DNA of 64,000 nucleotides, taken from the NCBI RefSeq assembly GCF_021134715.1, contig NC_060020.1:5890001-5954000 (forward strand), given 5' to 3'. Each line of letters opens with the position of its first letter. Position 1 is the stretch's first letter. A program made the translations under genes and the position numbers. Below the pieces are notes generated by a model. It was given only the letters and a program-made list of their open reading frames with translations, searched no databases and was not told the origin of the DNA. This document shows, in pieces, positions 49,747 to 61,900 of this stretch. This stretch comes from Daphnia pulex (Eukaryota > Arthropoda > Branchiopoda > Diplostraca > Daphniidae).

Positions 49747-52532
49747 ATGAGAAACAAATCTGCTGTCTTGTCGATGGTTACCCTTGGGTTTCTTTTTATT
49801 ACCTTCAATATTTGGAACGTCTTTTATTTGGAAACTAAACCAGATTGCCACGGTGCAACGGGTGCATCTCTAAATACCACTCGGCCTCTTATTTACGCTG
49901 CATTTGGAAGAAAGGTATGTTATTTTTACTGTATCTTTTTACATATTATGTTTTTTGTTTATTGGTTTTTTATTTGTATGTTTATTAAGGAGGGGGAGAG
50001 GTTGTTGTTGTGCTTTCTTTTTGTTTCTTTAAAAAAAAATTCTATTTAATTTTTTGAATAGTTGGACTCAGGATACTTGGAGCATGTGTTTACCTTATTA
50101 GAAAGAGCCGGTTATGTTCGCGGTAGCATTTATTCTTCTGATTGGAATCTTCTCTGGTAAAAAAATCTAATTCTATTTCATTGAAAAGATTTTTTTGCGA
50201 CATTTATTGACTTTCGGCTTTTGTTATTACAGGTCTTATGAATATCCTTTTAGGGTTCTGAAGGATAAATTGGTGAATCTACCAAAGCACAAAAAGGTTA
50301 AAAATAATAGAACATATTTCCTTACATTTTTTTTTATTTTACATATAAAAGCACAGTTTATGCGCGATATTATTATGTCTTCTATTGTGGTTATAGTTAC
50401 TAGTATTACGTCATTATCGATGTTATAAAAATATGTTGCTTTATGTTTCACCGACGAAATTTTGTTTCCATATTTCGTTGCTGCTGCACTTGCGCTATTT
50501 AGGATTCTATCTTTTGAGACCGCTAAGTGAAATATGACAGTAACTTTAATGGACTAGAAAATAGCTACGTCCCACAAAATATTAAAAAAGCGGAATAGAA
50601 ATTATGTAACACTGAAAGCCACAAACTAGAATTTAAAAGACGTAATTAATCTTAAGTAGCCTATTATGTTAATAGTAATTTGCGTTATTTTGATTTTCAA
50701 ATGGTAAAATACTTCATTAAGTAGGTCAACCATTTTCCTGGATCAGGATATATCACCAACAAGGTGAATTTGGCTACTTCCGGATTGCCGCACGTTCCTG
50801 TGGCTTTCAAAATTCCTCAACAAAAGGCGGAGTTAATTAATTATGTAAGTGATTTCCCATCTTCTAATATTTGGTTCATCAATTTGTAATCTTATCATTA
50901 AGTTTAAAAAATTTCTTTACATCTTAGTTCAAATCGGTAAAAAGTATTTGAAAAAATAGTAGTGTAGATAGAAAGTAGAGTAAACTGGAGAAAAGCTTGA
51001 TAAAAATTTTATGATCTAGGCAAAGAAGAATCCCGAAAGTTTGTTTGTCCAGAAAAGTAACAATCACCGAGGTATCAAAATCCAACCGTTGGTTGATCTA
51101 GACTTGGAGACACCAGGGACGTTCGTCCAAGAGTACGTTCGCAAACCTTTTTTGATAGGTGCGGCGCGTTTATTTTAATGTAAGCGACTTAATTTCAACT
51201 TTTGTCTAACTGATCATTAAATAACCGGCAGATGGGCACAAGTTCGATATTGGTGTTTATACGATCATTACGTCAATCGAACCACTTAGAGTCTATATCT
51301 ATGATGGTGACATCCTATTTCGGTATTAAAAGTTTTCCTACCTCCGCCGAAAGATTTAACGAGGTTAACCCGGTTAACCCCTCGTTAAATTATTAATTTT
51401 TAAAAATTTCTTTGAATCACGATTTCAGATTTTGTCCAGAAAAATACCATCCTTTTGATGTTAAGAAAATCGATAAATATGTAATTGGAGATGACTATTT
51501 ACCAATATGGAACGTTTCGTCATTGAAACCGTATTATTCAGGTTTGGGATTCGGTATGAAGGAGTCTTTTAATGCCTACCTTCTCAGCATAGGTACGCTT
51601 GTACGGCTTGGCAAGGACATTAAAAAAAAAAATTTCTTGTTTCTCAATGAATTTATACATTTTTAAAAATGAATTTATCTGATAAAAGGTAAAGATCCTA
51701 AAATCATTTGGCAGCAAATTGATGATGCGATTCGAACAATGCTGTTGAGACGAGAATTATCCTTGGCATCGGCAAGTTCCAAATTTGCGTCATCTCGTAA
51801 TTTTTTCGAAATGATTCGAGTGGATTTCGTTGTGGACGAAGATCTCAACGTCTTCATTATGGAAGTATGACTTTAGAAACCGTGAATAATTATTGATTAT
51901 TAAATTTACAAATTAATATTCCAGGCGAACATGTCACCAAATTTGTCGTCTCAACACTTCCCTCCAAACAGGCTAATGTATGAACAGGTCATCTTCAATG
52001 TATTGAAACTGATCGGTATTATTCCTTCTGGATATCCAAATTCAGTCGGGTAAAAAAATAGCTTTGACATTTTCTTATTTCTTCATGGTTTTTAATGTCT
52101 TAACTAAATAATTTTTGGGAATTAGAACTGACGATGAACTACTATCGCAGCCCGAAGTGGCGTTTAAAGATTTAGTCGTATTTCCCGAGCGGTGTGCGGC
52201 CTCCCGTTGTGCCAATTGTTCCAGTCTTGAATGTAAGCTTTGCAAGCCTTGTCTGACTGAATCATTGAAATCTGATTTGACAGAGGCCTTCAAAGAACAC
52301 ACCCGTCGACATGTATGCCGTCGCGTTGTTCCACCGTCGTTGGTAAGCAGTGCTTATTAGGTCAATCAATTGTTATTTTTGAAATGAGTTCTCTTAAAAT
52401 TGTCCCGTTGTCATTATTTAGATGCCGGAAGAAATAGAGGAAGGTGTGGACGTTAAAGGTCTAACCGAGATTAACCAACTAATGCATTCCTGGTTTCATG
52501 GCAAGTGTCTCTTAGATAGTTCTTGGTGTTAA
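49747..52532 (+). CDS. Tubulin-tyrosine-ligase-like protein with N-terminal membrane anchor (TTLL15-like)
   Basis: Exons 49747-49914, 50062-50156, 50233-50296, 50725-50844, 51020-51158, 51232-51322, 51429-51592, 51689-51864, 51925-52049, 52126-52342, 52422-52532 join to 489 residues. TTL-family ATP-grasp marks: LFVQKSNNHRGI, the FVQEYVRKPFLIDGHKFDIGVYTIITS core (abbreviated here by its ends) and EANMSPNLS with the metal-binding Glu/Asn. Such enzymes ligate amino acids, often glutamate, to protein side chains. Residues of about 8-27 form a hydrophobic signal anchor. The C-terminal part has a cysteine cluster (CAASRCANC, CKLCKPC). This combination recalls C. elegans ttll-15, which is from memory. 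With the anchor, the catalytic domain would be lumenal or secreted, so tubulin may not be its substrate. The start chosen is the ATG just before the anchor; a spliced upstream start is possible. Confidence 0.82.
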
Positions 52533-52634
52533 AATGTAAGGCTAAATTTCAACGTCGTTATAGCCATCTACTGTCCATTTTTACCGTGGTGTAGCAGTTT
52601 GATATACTGAATAGATACATTATATGGCTATGCA

Positions 52635-52640
52635 AATAAA
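52635..52640 (+). terminator. Poly(A) signal candidate of the TTL-like gene
   Basis: AATAAA about 100 bp after the stop codon. Further AATAAA hexamers at about 52838 and 52981 could serve as distal sites. Confidence 0.5.
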
Positions 52641-53118
52641 GAAAATTCCTGGTGAATCCTTCCATCCGTCGCAAATCCGTGATCTTACTATTCCTGAAAG
52701 ATACGATTTCACTTTTCAGCACTCGAGGCGCTAGTTAATTTATTTGTTGTAAAACAGGGTCCTCTACCGAGATTTTATGTAATCATTAGGAACTAACTTC
52801 TGTCAACGTCAACGAAATTTGGTAAACCATGGTAAACAATAAACTTATTTGTTAGCGTTTCGTCAAAAAAATGTTTTGACTGAATATTCATGTAAGATTT
52901 AATGGTCTTGTGTTCGTGCTTGACTTGCATACATTTTTACTCTCCAATCAATGTTTAGGTACGTAGTTTTTGTAATTTAAGTAATAAACACAGGAAAATA
53001 ATAATGTCATTCTGCGCTTGTTTTTGAATAGATCATCATTGCTCTATCAAATCGAATAGAACACACATCATCACTGTAAGCACCGGGAGATTTTAGTTGT
53101 TTTTAAAAAACCGTTTCT

Positions 53119-54102
53119 ATGGATGAGTTCACTTTCAAAACACAAAATGGGACAGAAGGAGTTGAAATTATCAACTTGAGTTTCAGCAAAATACCCATCT
53201 TAAGAAGTCAAACCCAAATACATTTTTCTAGCAGATTTAACAACAAATCTGATATTTGGATAGAAAAATCTATTAAGTTGATATGGAATGAAAAATGTAA
53301 AAATAATGATAGGTTATACAATCAATCAAAATTTCGATTTGAAGGTATAACAATTGATGATGATAACCAAGTTGTTTTTAATCTGGGACTAACAACTTAC
53401 ATGGAGTTAATAGGAACAAATTGCAATCCATTTGGGAAGGAGTTAGTTGCGTACGGAACTCGGTGTTTTAACAATAAGCGGTCGTGCTTAGCTGACCCAT
53501 TGGGTGTAGGATCTCTGTTGTTAACTTCAGATGGCAAATTTCTGTTCTTGAAACGTGCTATGTGGACTGGTGAGGACAAAGGCAAACTAGATAGGCCTGG
53601 TGGTCACCCTGAACCAGATAATGTGTCAACATCTATACAGTCTTGGACAGAAGAAGAATGCACTGCTCCAGAAAACTCGCTTCGAATTCGAGAAGAGGTT
53701 TTCGACTCGGTTAAATGTGAAATTCGCGATGAAGTTAATTTACCACTGGAATCATTAAAGGACCCTCTACTGTTAGGAGTAGTTCGAAGCCTCGAACGAC
53801 TTGGGCGGCCGAGTGCTGAATTTCTTGTGCTGTGAGTGCATTTTTAAGAGTTAATTGTCTCACATTTTAAAATAAAATTCTGATCATATATTTGCAGTTG
53901 CTCTTTGACATCTAAAGAAGTAGAAAATCTCTATTTGAAGAGTTGTCAAGCAGAAGCTGACGAATCGGTAGATATTGTGTTTCTACCGGAAGAGAAGGTT
54001 CGTGGATTGGATTTGGATCAGAGTATCTGGCACAGCCTTACTGATGCAGCTTGTGGAGCAATAAAACTCTACAGTCAATGTTACTCGAGCTGCCCAAGTT
54101 AG
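53119..54102 (+). CDS. NUDT22: NUDT22-like UDP-sugar diphosphatase
   Basis: Two exons, 53119-53831 and 53898-54102, give 305 residues (human NUDT22 about 303). Matches along the whole length include LGLTTYMELIGTNC, YLADPLGVG-type sequence (SCLADPLGVGSLLL), RPGGHPEPD and the Nudix helix REEVFDSVKCEIRDEVNLP. The C-terminal IWHSLTDAACGAIKLYSQC also fits. NUDT22 hydrolyses UDP-glucose and UDP-galactose to UMP and glucose-1-phosphate or galactose-1-phosphate. It has a degenerate Nudix box, and here too the spacing between the GG and REEVxxxxxxEIxDE parts is widened. A large first exon with a single 66-bp intron is the simplest gene in the window. Confidence 0.9.
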
Positions 54103-54188
54103 CCGTTATTTGGAACCTGAGTGAAACTGTTTATTTTAAGAATTATGAACCAATCTCAGTTCATGTTACACACATATATATTATAAAT

Positions 54189-54194
54189 AATAAA
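54189..54194 (+). terminator. Poly(A) signal candidate of NUDT22
   Basis: AATAAA 87 bp after the stop codon of the gene ending at 54102. Confidence 0.5.
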
Positions 54195-54273
54195 TACATT
54201 TTGAAGTACCCGACAACATTTATTAGATTATTCTTACTATTTGCAGGGGTATGCTATTTGGGTGAAAAACGCA

Positions 54274-54303
54274 CTGCACTATAGTGCAGGCATATATGCC
54301 TGC
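54274..54303. repeat. Two overlapping perfect palindromes
   Basis: CTGCACTATAGTGCAG (54274-54289) and GCAGGCATATATGCCTGC (54286-54303) are each exact palindromes sharing GCAG. Outer GCACT/AGTGC repeats flank them. They sit about 80 bp past the NUDT22 poly(A) signal. Confidence 0.8.
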
Positions 54304-55031
54304 TTAGTGCTAACACCACCTACAACAGCAGGTGCGCAATTGAAATCTTTAATTTTAACTTAAAACGGCCAGAGGGAAAGAGAGATAACTGCGCAAATAA
54401 ATTAAAGCAATAAAATGAAACCAGTGTTTATCTTATTTTTATTTTATCTTTAAGCTCTCCGAAATTCAGAAGAATCTAAAGAGATACTTCAGAACGTACC
54501 CGGTTTTGAGTTCAAATATCTAAATTCGAGTAAGCACATTTATAAAATGCATTGTGCTGTTTTAATCATATCTCAGCTACCTGCACTGTCAATTCCTCGA
54601 AAAATTTAAATTCCGGTAAAAAAAATAGAAATATATTAAATTCCTTTTGCTATTTTTACCAATGATTTGTCGTTATAAAAATTTTGATTTCAAGCCATAC
54701 AAGAACAATTATTTTTCAAGTTACTAGGAAATAACGTTAAAAATCTAGGATACATTTCATTTCTTAACAATCTGCAATCTGGAGCGCGAGCGCGCTTGGC
54801 GCTTGTGAAAAATCGAGTTTGGTTTGTTTGGTTGGTTCAGAGAAGGGTTCAGCGTCCATCTAAGATCCGTAGTGCAATTAAACGCCACCCCTAGCGGCAG
54901 CTTGGTGCAACTGAAGACACTTGTACCAAGTTGCTTGTACGACCAGAGTTTTTCACTATTCATGATAATTTGACTATATTAAGCACTTTTTGTTGTGAAT
55001 TACACTAAGTGACGAAGTTTTCTACTGGAAA

Positions 55032-58000
55032 ATGACAACTAATATGTATCGAGTGGGGGGTAAGTGTCTTTATCATATAAGAAATGCCAATGACATACGC
55101 CGGGTAACATGTCAAGACTCGGCGCGATGAACAACATTGGTTCGACCGAGTGATATTTATTTATTAATGTGTTGTTAATTTCAGACTATGTCTACTTTGA
55201 GACTGCACCCTCCATGCCTTATCAAATTCGAAGGATTGAAGAGTTAAATAAGGTAGGAAGTCAGTGTAATCTTCTTTCACCTGTCAGATAGTATTATTTT
55301 GTGTCTATTTAGACATCAAGCGGTAATGTGGAAGCCAAAGTTATGTGCTATTTTCGACGAAGGGACATACCTGCTACCCTGCTTTCCCTTGCTGATAAAC
55401 ATCAAGGTGAGCTTATTAGTTTAACAAATTTAAATAATTACTTGATCTCAAAATGAATTTTTATTAGAATTTGTTGATGGTGGAGTAAATGAAAATAATG
55501 GTAATGGTACAGCTAAAACCGATCCAATCAGCTCTCCTGCAAAAGCTGTCACATCACCTACATCAAATGCTGATGGTGCATCTGCTGATCCTGATCCTGC
55601 AGTCAAGATGGAAACAGAATCAGATGGTGACAATACTTCAAGCAAAAAGGAAGAAGAAAAAACTACCTCTGTAGTTGAAATTAAAACAGAGAAAGAAGCA
55701 GTTGAAAAGGTTGAAGAGAAAGAGCCAGTAGATGAAGAGTTGAATTTGAAACAAAAAAATCAGCTTAATCAAAGAGAATTGTTCCTTTCAAAACAAGTTG
55801 AAATTCTTCCAGCAACAAATATTCGTGGAAAATGCAGTGTTACCCTCCTTAATGAGACTGAATCATTTTCGTCTTACATTGACAAAGAGGTATTATACTA
55901 TTATTAATTCTCATTATGATCAACCACTTTCTAAGTTCCAACAATTAAATTTTAGGACGCATTTTTTTATACATTGGTGTACGATCCAGTGCAGCGAACT
56001 CTGCTAGCTGATCGTGGAGAAATCCGCGTTGGTTCCCGGTTTCAGGCAGAGATCACCCCTCTTATGAAAGAAGGTCAATAACTTTACCTGGTGATTATAT
56101 TCGTAAGAAATACTAACATATATGTCAATACAGGTACTACAGACGGTCGCAACATGGAAGAATTAGAAGTCTTAACGTGGACCCCTGAACACGGGTTATC
56201 AGATCGTGAAATAGATCAGTTCCTGGTTGTTGCGAGATCAGTGGGAACATTCGCCCGAGCATTAGATTGTTCTTCTTCTGTCAAACAACCCAGCTTACAC
56301 ATGAGTGCAGCTGCTGCTTCAAGAGATATAACTTTGGTATGTGAACTATGAACCATTTTGAAATTCAAATATTCTTTGCATCTTAATTTTTTTTTAAATT
56401 TTAGTTCCATGCCATGGATGCACTACACCAGTCAGAATATGATTTAGGCAAAGCAACGTGCGCTCTCATTCCCCCAACTGGTCCTATTTTATGTCGTGAT
56501 CAAATGGAAGAGTGGTCCGCCTCTGAAGCAAATCTTTTTGAAGAAGCAATGGGTAATATCGGATTTCTGATGTGTTCCGATTATTTAGTTTACTCACTAT
56601 CATTTATTTGGTGTTATCACAGAGAAATACGGAAAAGATTTTAATGATGTTCGCCAAGATTTTTTGAATTGGAAAGTCCCGTCCAGCTTAATCGAATACT
56701 ATTATTTATGGAAAACTACTGATCGCTACGTTCAACAAAAAAGAGTGAAGGCTGTCGAAGCTGAATCAAAACTAAAACAAGTCTACATACCTACATAGTA
56801 AGCAATACCAGTACCATACAAATAATTTATTGCATTCGAAACATCTTTTTTGTTTGAATTATTTTTAGTAACAAACCTCATCCCGCTGCAATTGGTCCAC
56901 CTCTTCCGCAATCATCGAAGAACGGAGCTCACCAAATCGAAATTGGTTTGGGTCCGGGCAAATTTTGTGAATGTTGCGCAGGTAACTCCAATTACAATCG
57001 TTTTCGGTCCGGCTTTTTAACTGTTAACACATTTCGTTTTCCAGTTGCAACTTCGGTTCAATGGTACGCATGGAGTCCAAATAATACTGCCTCGTCTGCC
57101 GTTCCACCACAAAGCAGATTGTGCCAATCGTGTTGGTCCTATTGGAAAAAGTACGGGGATCTCACCGTATCGAATAAGGCAGCCTTGCCTGCTTCATCCG
57201 ACGAAGAGTCCAAGAACTTGAGTGGTGGTCCTGAAGCCCTGACATCACGTCCACATCGTTGCACAACTCAAGGATGTGGAAAGGTAGGCCAGCTTCTAAA
57301 AAAATGGAGATTTTAGTTCTCCCTTCGAAGTTATACATAACATTTTTGTGTGAATTGGGGAATTATTTGATCTAATATGCACAATTTTTCTTTGGCTCGT
57401 GGTCTACCGTTTCCTTCGATTATCCTCGTTCATCGTAGACTCGAACTGCTTTTTATTTGGGTAACATTGATTCTTAATTATAAATTGATAATAGATCTAA
57501 TTGTTTTCTTTAAAATTCTATACAGCTGTAACACCTACAACGCGGCTGGCTCGAAGGTTTTCTGCTCACTTGTTGCGACCTCGTCATGCTGCACGATTCC
57601 CTTTCCTTCCTATCAGCGCTGCAGCGATCCGACAGGATTGTAAGTTAATCTCAGAGTCCCCGAAAGAAAGCTTTTGGTGAAACTATTGGTTTCTTTTAAC
57701 CTTGTAGTCCAAATGCGTATGGCTCGAAAGTCACCTGCAGAAGTGCAATCTTGGATGTTGCGTGCCCAGAAACCGCTGGCACCGATTCGTCCTCCCAAAC
57801 GTATACGCGTCGCCGACTTGACTTTCCGATTGGCTCGTGGTCAGATCCTTCCCACTACGGCTACCTGGCTCATTCTGCCTGATCGTTCCTTGCCCAAACC
57901 CAAGCTGATGCGTGAAGCTTTTCCAAAGCCTCCAAAAGCCGCCGGTAGAATGATTTAAACAAAACAAATTTGTAATTTGTTTCATAAACTAACTTGTTGG

Positions 58001-58904
58001 TTTGGCTCCAACGTAGACGGTAGCCTCATTTACGATAAGATCGTCTTACCGCAGCGTGACGGAGACCGACTTAAAAGGCGTCTGGATGACTCACCTTTGG
58101 AAGGTAAGTTTTCCAATTTCATTAAGCTGAAACATTTATGAGGACACAGTTATTTTCAATTTCATGTGTTTTCTTAATTTTTGTCTTAAGGTCCTCCCTT
58201 CAAACGATCTGCTCGTGAGAGTCCCAGCAATGTTTCTCCACTCTCCGTTTTGGCTCCACTGTCTGGTCTGGCCATGGGAATGAGCGGAAGTCCAACGCCC
58301 ATCAACGCATCTCCATTTCTACCCAACTTATCTAGCATTTCATCTCTACCAATATCTTCATTGCGACCTAATATTCCGTCAGAGCTCTATGTCTCTGCTT
58401 TGACTAATTCTAGCGGTCTTGCTCCCTTATTGCCTGGAACTAAGGGCACTCCGTCACCGTCTTCCGCTATCTCGCCGACAGTAAAGCCCAGTTTGCTTCC
58501 GTCCGCTCCGCAGTCACTTACCGCACCCAACCTACTGGCCGGAAGAGGTGCTCGCAGCCATGGATCACGCGGCGGGCTTCATGGGCATTCGGGCGGAAGA
58601 ATCAAGCAGTTGCCCACATGGATGGATGCACCTGATGACCTCTTTTTCCATTCGACTCAAGTTACCAAGTGAGTGAGACGTAGCCCGATAGTAAGTTGAA
58701 TAGCCGAGATAACCCCTCCGAGCTCTAGTCATCTAGCATCTGTCACCTGGCGTTTGGGATTTTTATCGCTTGTCTGCATAGTCTGGTTAAAATTTACATT
58801 TTCTTCTTGTCGATTACAGGAAACTTCGACGCCAGTTGGCCACACAAGAACTCCGGCGGGCTGCACGCAAACCGTGGCGACCATTGACCCCTCGTAAAGC
58901 CTGA
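55032..58904 (+). CDS. MTA1: Metastasis-associated protein (MTA), NuRD complex subunit
   Basis: Sixteen exons: 55032-55059, 55185-55252, 55313-55406, 55468-55889, 55956-56073, 56134-56336, 56405-56552, 56623-56797, 56869-56981, 57045-57283, 57439-57460, 57526-57639, 57708-57944, 58017-58103, 58191-58668, 58820-58904; 876 residues. The order is BAH (MYRVGDYVYFET to about residue 245, interrupted by a long acidic linker in exon 4), then ELM2 ([20 protein letters not shown]). Next is SANT (EKYGKDF to [18 protein letters not shown], about 355-405), then a GATA-type zinc finger (CECC ... [12 protein letters not shown], about 452-495). The C-terminal TRTAFYL ... LARRF ... PRHAARFP block and MDAPDDLFF motif recruit histone-binding RBBP4/7. 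MTA scaffolds HDAC1/2 in the NuRD repressor complex in the nucleus. A 22-nt microexon (57439-57460) is required to keep the conserved frame. The gene is single-copy in flies (MTA1-like). Confidence 0.95.
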
Positions 58905-61900
58905 ACAACCCCCTTCGTCTCCCTCCCTCCCACCCCCACCCCCTTTTTTTGCTGTAATGCATCTCCCTTATCACCCTACATTTGCCTGCCGTTTTCAATT
59001 GTTGTAATCTCTTTCCCCTCCCTGATGAATCAAATGGGTCGGCCTCTTTACGAAAACTGGCGTCATGATATACTCGACACAAACTTCTTTTTAACAAATT
59101 GCTTCATCATTACATGTAGCATCATCATTACATTCGTGTCTTTTTCTTTTCGTTGCAGATTTGTTGACGTTTTTATGGAAATTGAAAATTCCTGACTGAC
59201 GTTGCCTCCTGTTATCTTCAATCCGTTTTTTATCGTTTATTTCGGAAATCTTTTCCAGTATGGGGCTGATGGGTGTGTCCATCGTAAAGATAAGATGATG
59301 GCCGTAGTGGAAGCTGGGACCCTTTATCAGTAGTGTGGTTGCCGCTTAGCAGTGGTGGTCCTGGCATTGGTAGGTTTACGGTGGTTTGTTTATTGGCGGA
59401 GCACACACTTGTCCGAGCAAAAGACCTAAGCTTCTTTCCATTCGCCTGTCAGTCGTTTTCAAGAGTTGAAATATAGCTGCAATGAATTCCTCCCATTAAA
59501 ATGCTGAGGCAAGGGGGGTTTGGCCCGTTGTGGCATTTGTTTCGGTCGGCTCGGGAGCGATGAACTGAGGACACACACTCCAAGTGCGTAATGCGATAGG
59601 ATTTTTCGGCTTCGTGCATGGGTTAGGCATGGTTGGATGAAGATAAACATGCGAATAGATCAATGTCCTGCTGTCATTCCTATTGAAACAGTTATTTATC
59701 AGCATTTCATTGAGGATCTGGTTATCGTTTTTGCCATATCGTGAATAGTGAGCTGTTGGTTTAAATCACAAACTCATTGAAACTGAGATTATATCGTCGC
59801 TTGTCACGCGTGCCTCTGTTTGAGACACGCCGCTTTCCCGTTGAAGCCAACCAAGTAGAAATATGAAATGACGTTTCCTCCTGTTTGGCTGCGTATTCTC
59901 ATGCTTTATTCCCCTATGAATGTATTCCGGATTTTTAAAAAATGTCATTTCATTAAGCCGACTCCACCTCGTTTGACGCCCAGAGTCCAGCCGGGTGGGT
60001 ATTGAAGGGATGTTGTTTAGATGTGTTGATTGATGTTCTGCTCTCTTGCTTTCCAAAAATAGTAAGCCAGCTCATACAATCGTCCACACACACGCGTGCG
60101 CACACGTAGGTAAAGAGCGAAAAAGGGTCCCCCCTTCACTGCCGGAGATGACGGGAGTAGAAGACGAAAACGCAAGAAAGAGAAAGCGTTGTAACATATT
60201 TTCTTGTTGGGTGGTCCGGTCAAATGAAATAACTACCACTAGATGTCCAGAGAGAAAGAGACCTGCTGGATGGAAGCTTGTAAAAAGTAGAATAGAATCG
60301 ATGTTGGTGGCCGGCATATGAAGAAGAAGCCAAGCGGGAGGAGAATGTTCCCGGGTCATTCCCGGACTTTTGTAACTTCTGTTGGGAGTTAATAGCTACC
60401 GAAAAGAAAAGAAAAAGAAGAAGAAAAAAAAAGAACCATTGCCCGCAAGGGTCAGCAACATATAGCCTTTAGCTTGGGAAGATCTCCAAGACGTGCCAAC
60501 TGTTTTCCAAGACACTCCATATTGACCGCTGACGGATGACTTTCTCGTTCGGGTGCGCACATAAACTCATAAATCGAGATAAGGGCGTCTGCTCGCAAAC
60601 TGAACCACAAACCGAAAACATTTTTTGAACCTCTTGGGTCTGTGTTCTCTGGTCTGGTCTCTGCACCTACTTTGGCTTGTGTGAGTTGAATGAGTAAATG
60701 AAGAAGAGGTGTTCCCCCATTCGACAAATACGGCGAGCTGGCAACAGCGCCGAACCGACTCTAGAGTGTATATTTATTGGGTAGGGGACTGGAGGAAATT
60801 TCAGAAGGGAGAGAGAGAGTATAGAGTCGGTAGTGTTTGGTGTGTCAAGCGGGATTTTGCACTCATTTCCAATGGTATTCATCGTCCGTGGATTGTGTGA
60901 GCCGTTTTGACTTGCATCATAATCGTTCCAGGTACGTTGGTGATTTCAAAATTGCAAAATACCTAGAGAATATCGATAGAGAGCCTCCGTGTCTCACAGC
61001 TGCAAGGAGCCTGTCACAATCCCCACCCTTTTCACCTGAAGCTTGAGCTCTACCGCTTTTCGTTACTGTGCTTCAAATCCTTCAATACTTAAGAAAGTGG
61101 TGTAGCCTTGTTTCTTAACAGGATTGTTTTTCTTCTCTTTCTTCAGGAGGTGAGGAGTTCAACTAAAGGAAATTATTCTGTCAATAAAAGTGTCTAGCCA
61201 GAAACTTGCTTGCAACGATATTGAATCCTTGTTCCAAGTTGCAATTGTTGGACCAGGTTCAGTTAGTCCAGCTAGCTTAAAGGCGCATGTTTACGAGTGA
61301 TCAAAGCTGCACCAACCTGATGGTGATGTTTACACAATCACTCAACAAACAATAAGGTCCCGTATTAAGCCACTTTCAGATTGGACCCCTCTCTTTGTTT
61401 ATACAAGCACCTGCCTCAGCTGGATATTGTTTATCGTCAAATACTAATAATATTGATATAAGGAAGCTAATGGCCTGAGAAATGTTGGGTATTACTGAAA
61501 AATCACCAAATGATAAGAAGCAGTTTGTTGATTTTGAGGTGATTAGCACCATAAAAAAAAGAGATAGAAATCCAGCACAAACTGCAATTAGTCATCTAAA
61601 GTGAGTGACAGCTATTTATCACAATGTGGACGAACATTTGCGTCTAATATTGCTCGTTTCGAAGTGATAGAAAACATTTTTTTCCCCTTCGTGGTCTTTA
61701 TGAGACCTTAATTTGTCTGGAAACCTCTAGTAAGGTCCTCATTCTCACGCAGCTGCCACGGGTGATACGTCTTGTCTTTTCGAATGCTTCATTTGGCTCC
61801 TCACCAATGTTTTTTCCCTCATCTGTGTCTCTCCCCCCCACCCTCCCTCCCATTCAGCCTCCTTTTGCTCTTGTGTCGAGCGTGAGAGAGGGGGGAAAAA

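Larger units (their letters stand above)
54103..55031. other. NUDT22 3' end, palindromes and MTA promoter
   Basis: AATAAA at 54189-54194 is a likely poly(A) signal for NUDT22. Two overlapping perfect palindromes lie at 54274-54303. A CTCF-like CGCCACCCCTAGCGGC is at 54883-54898, about 140 bp before the MTA start codon. No gene is supported here. Confidence 0.5.
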
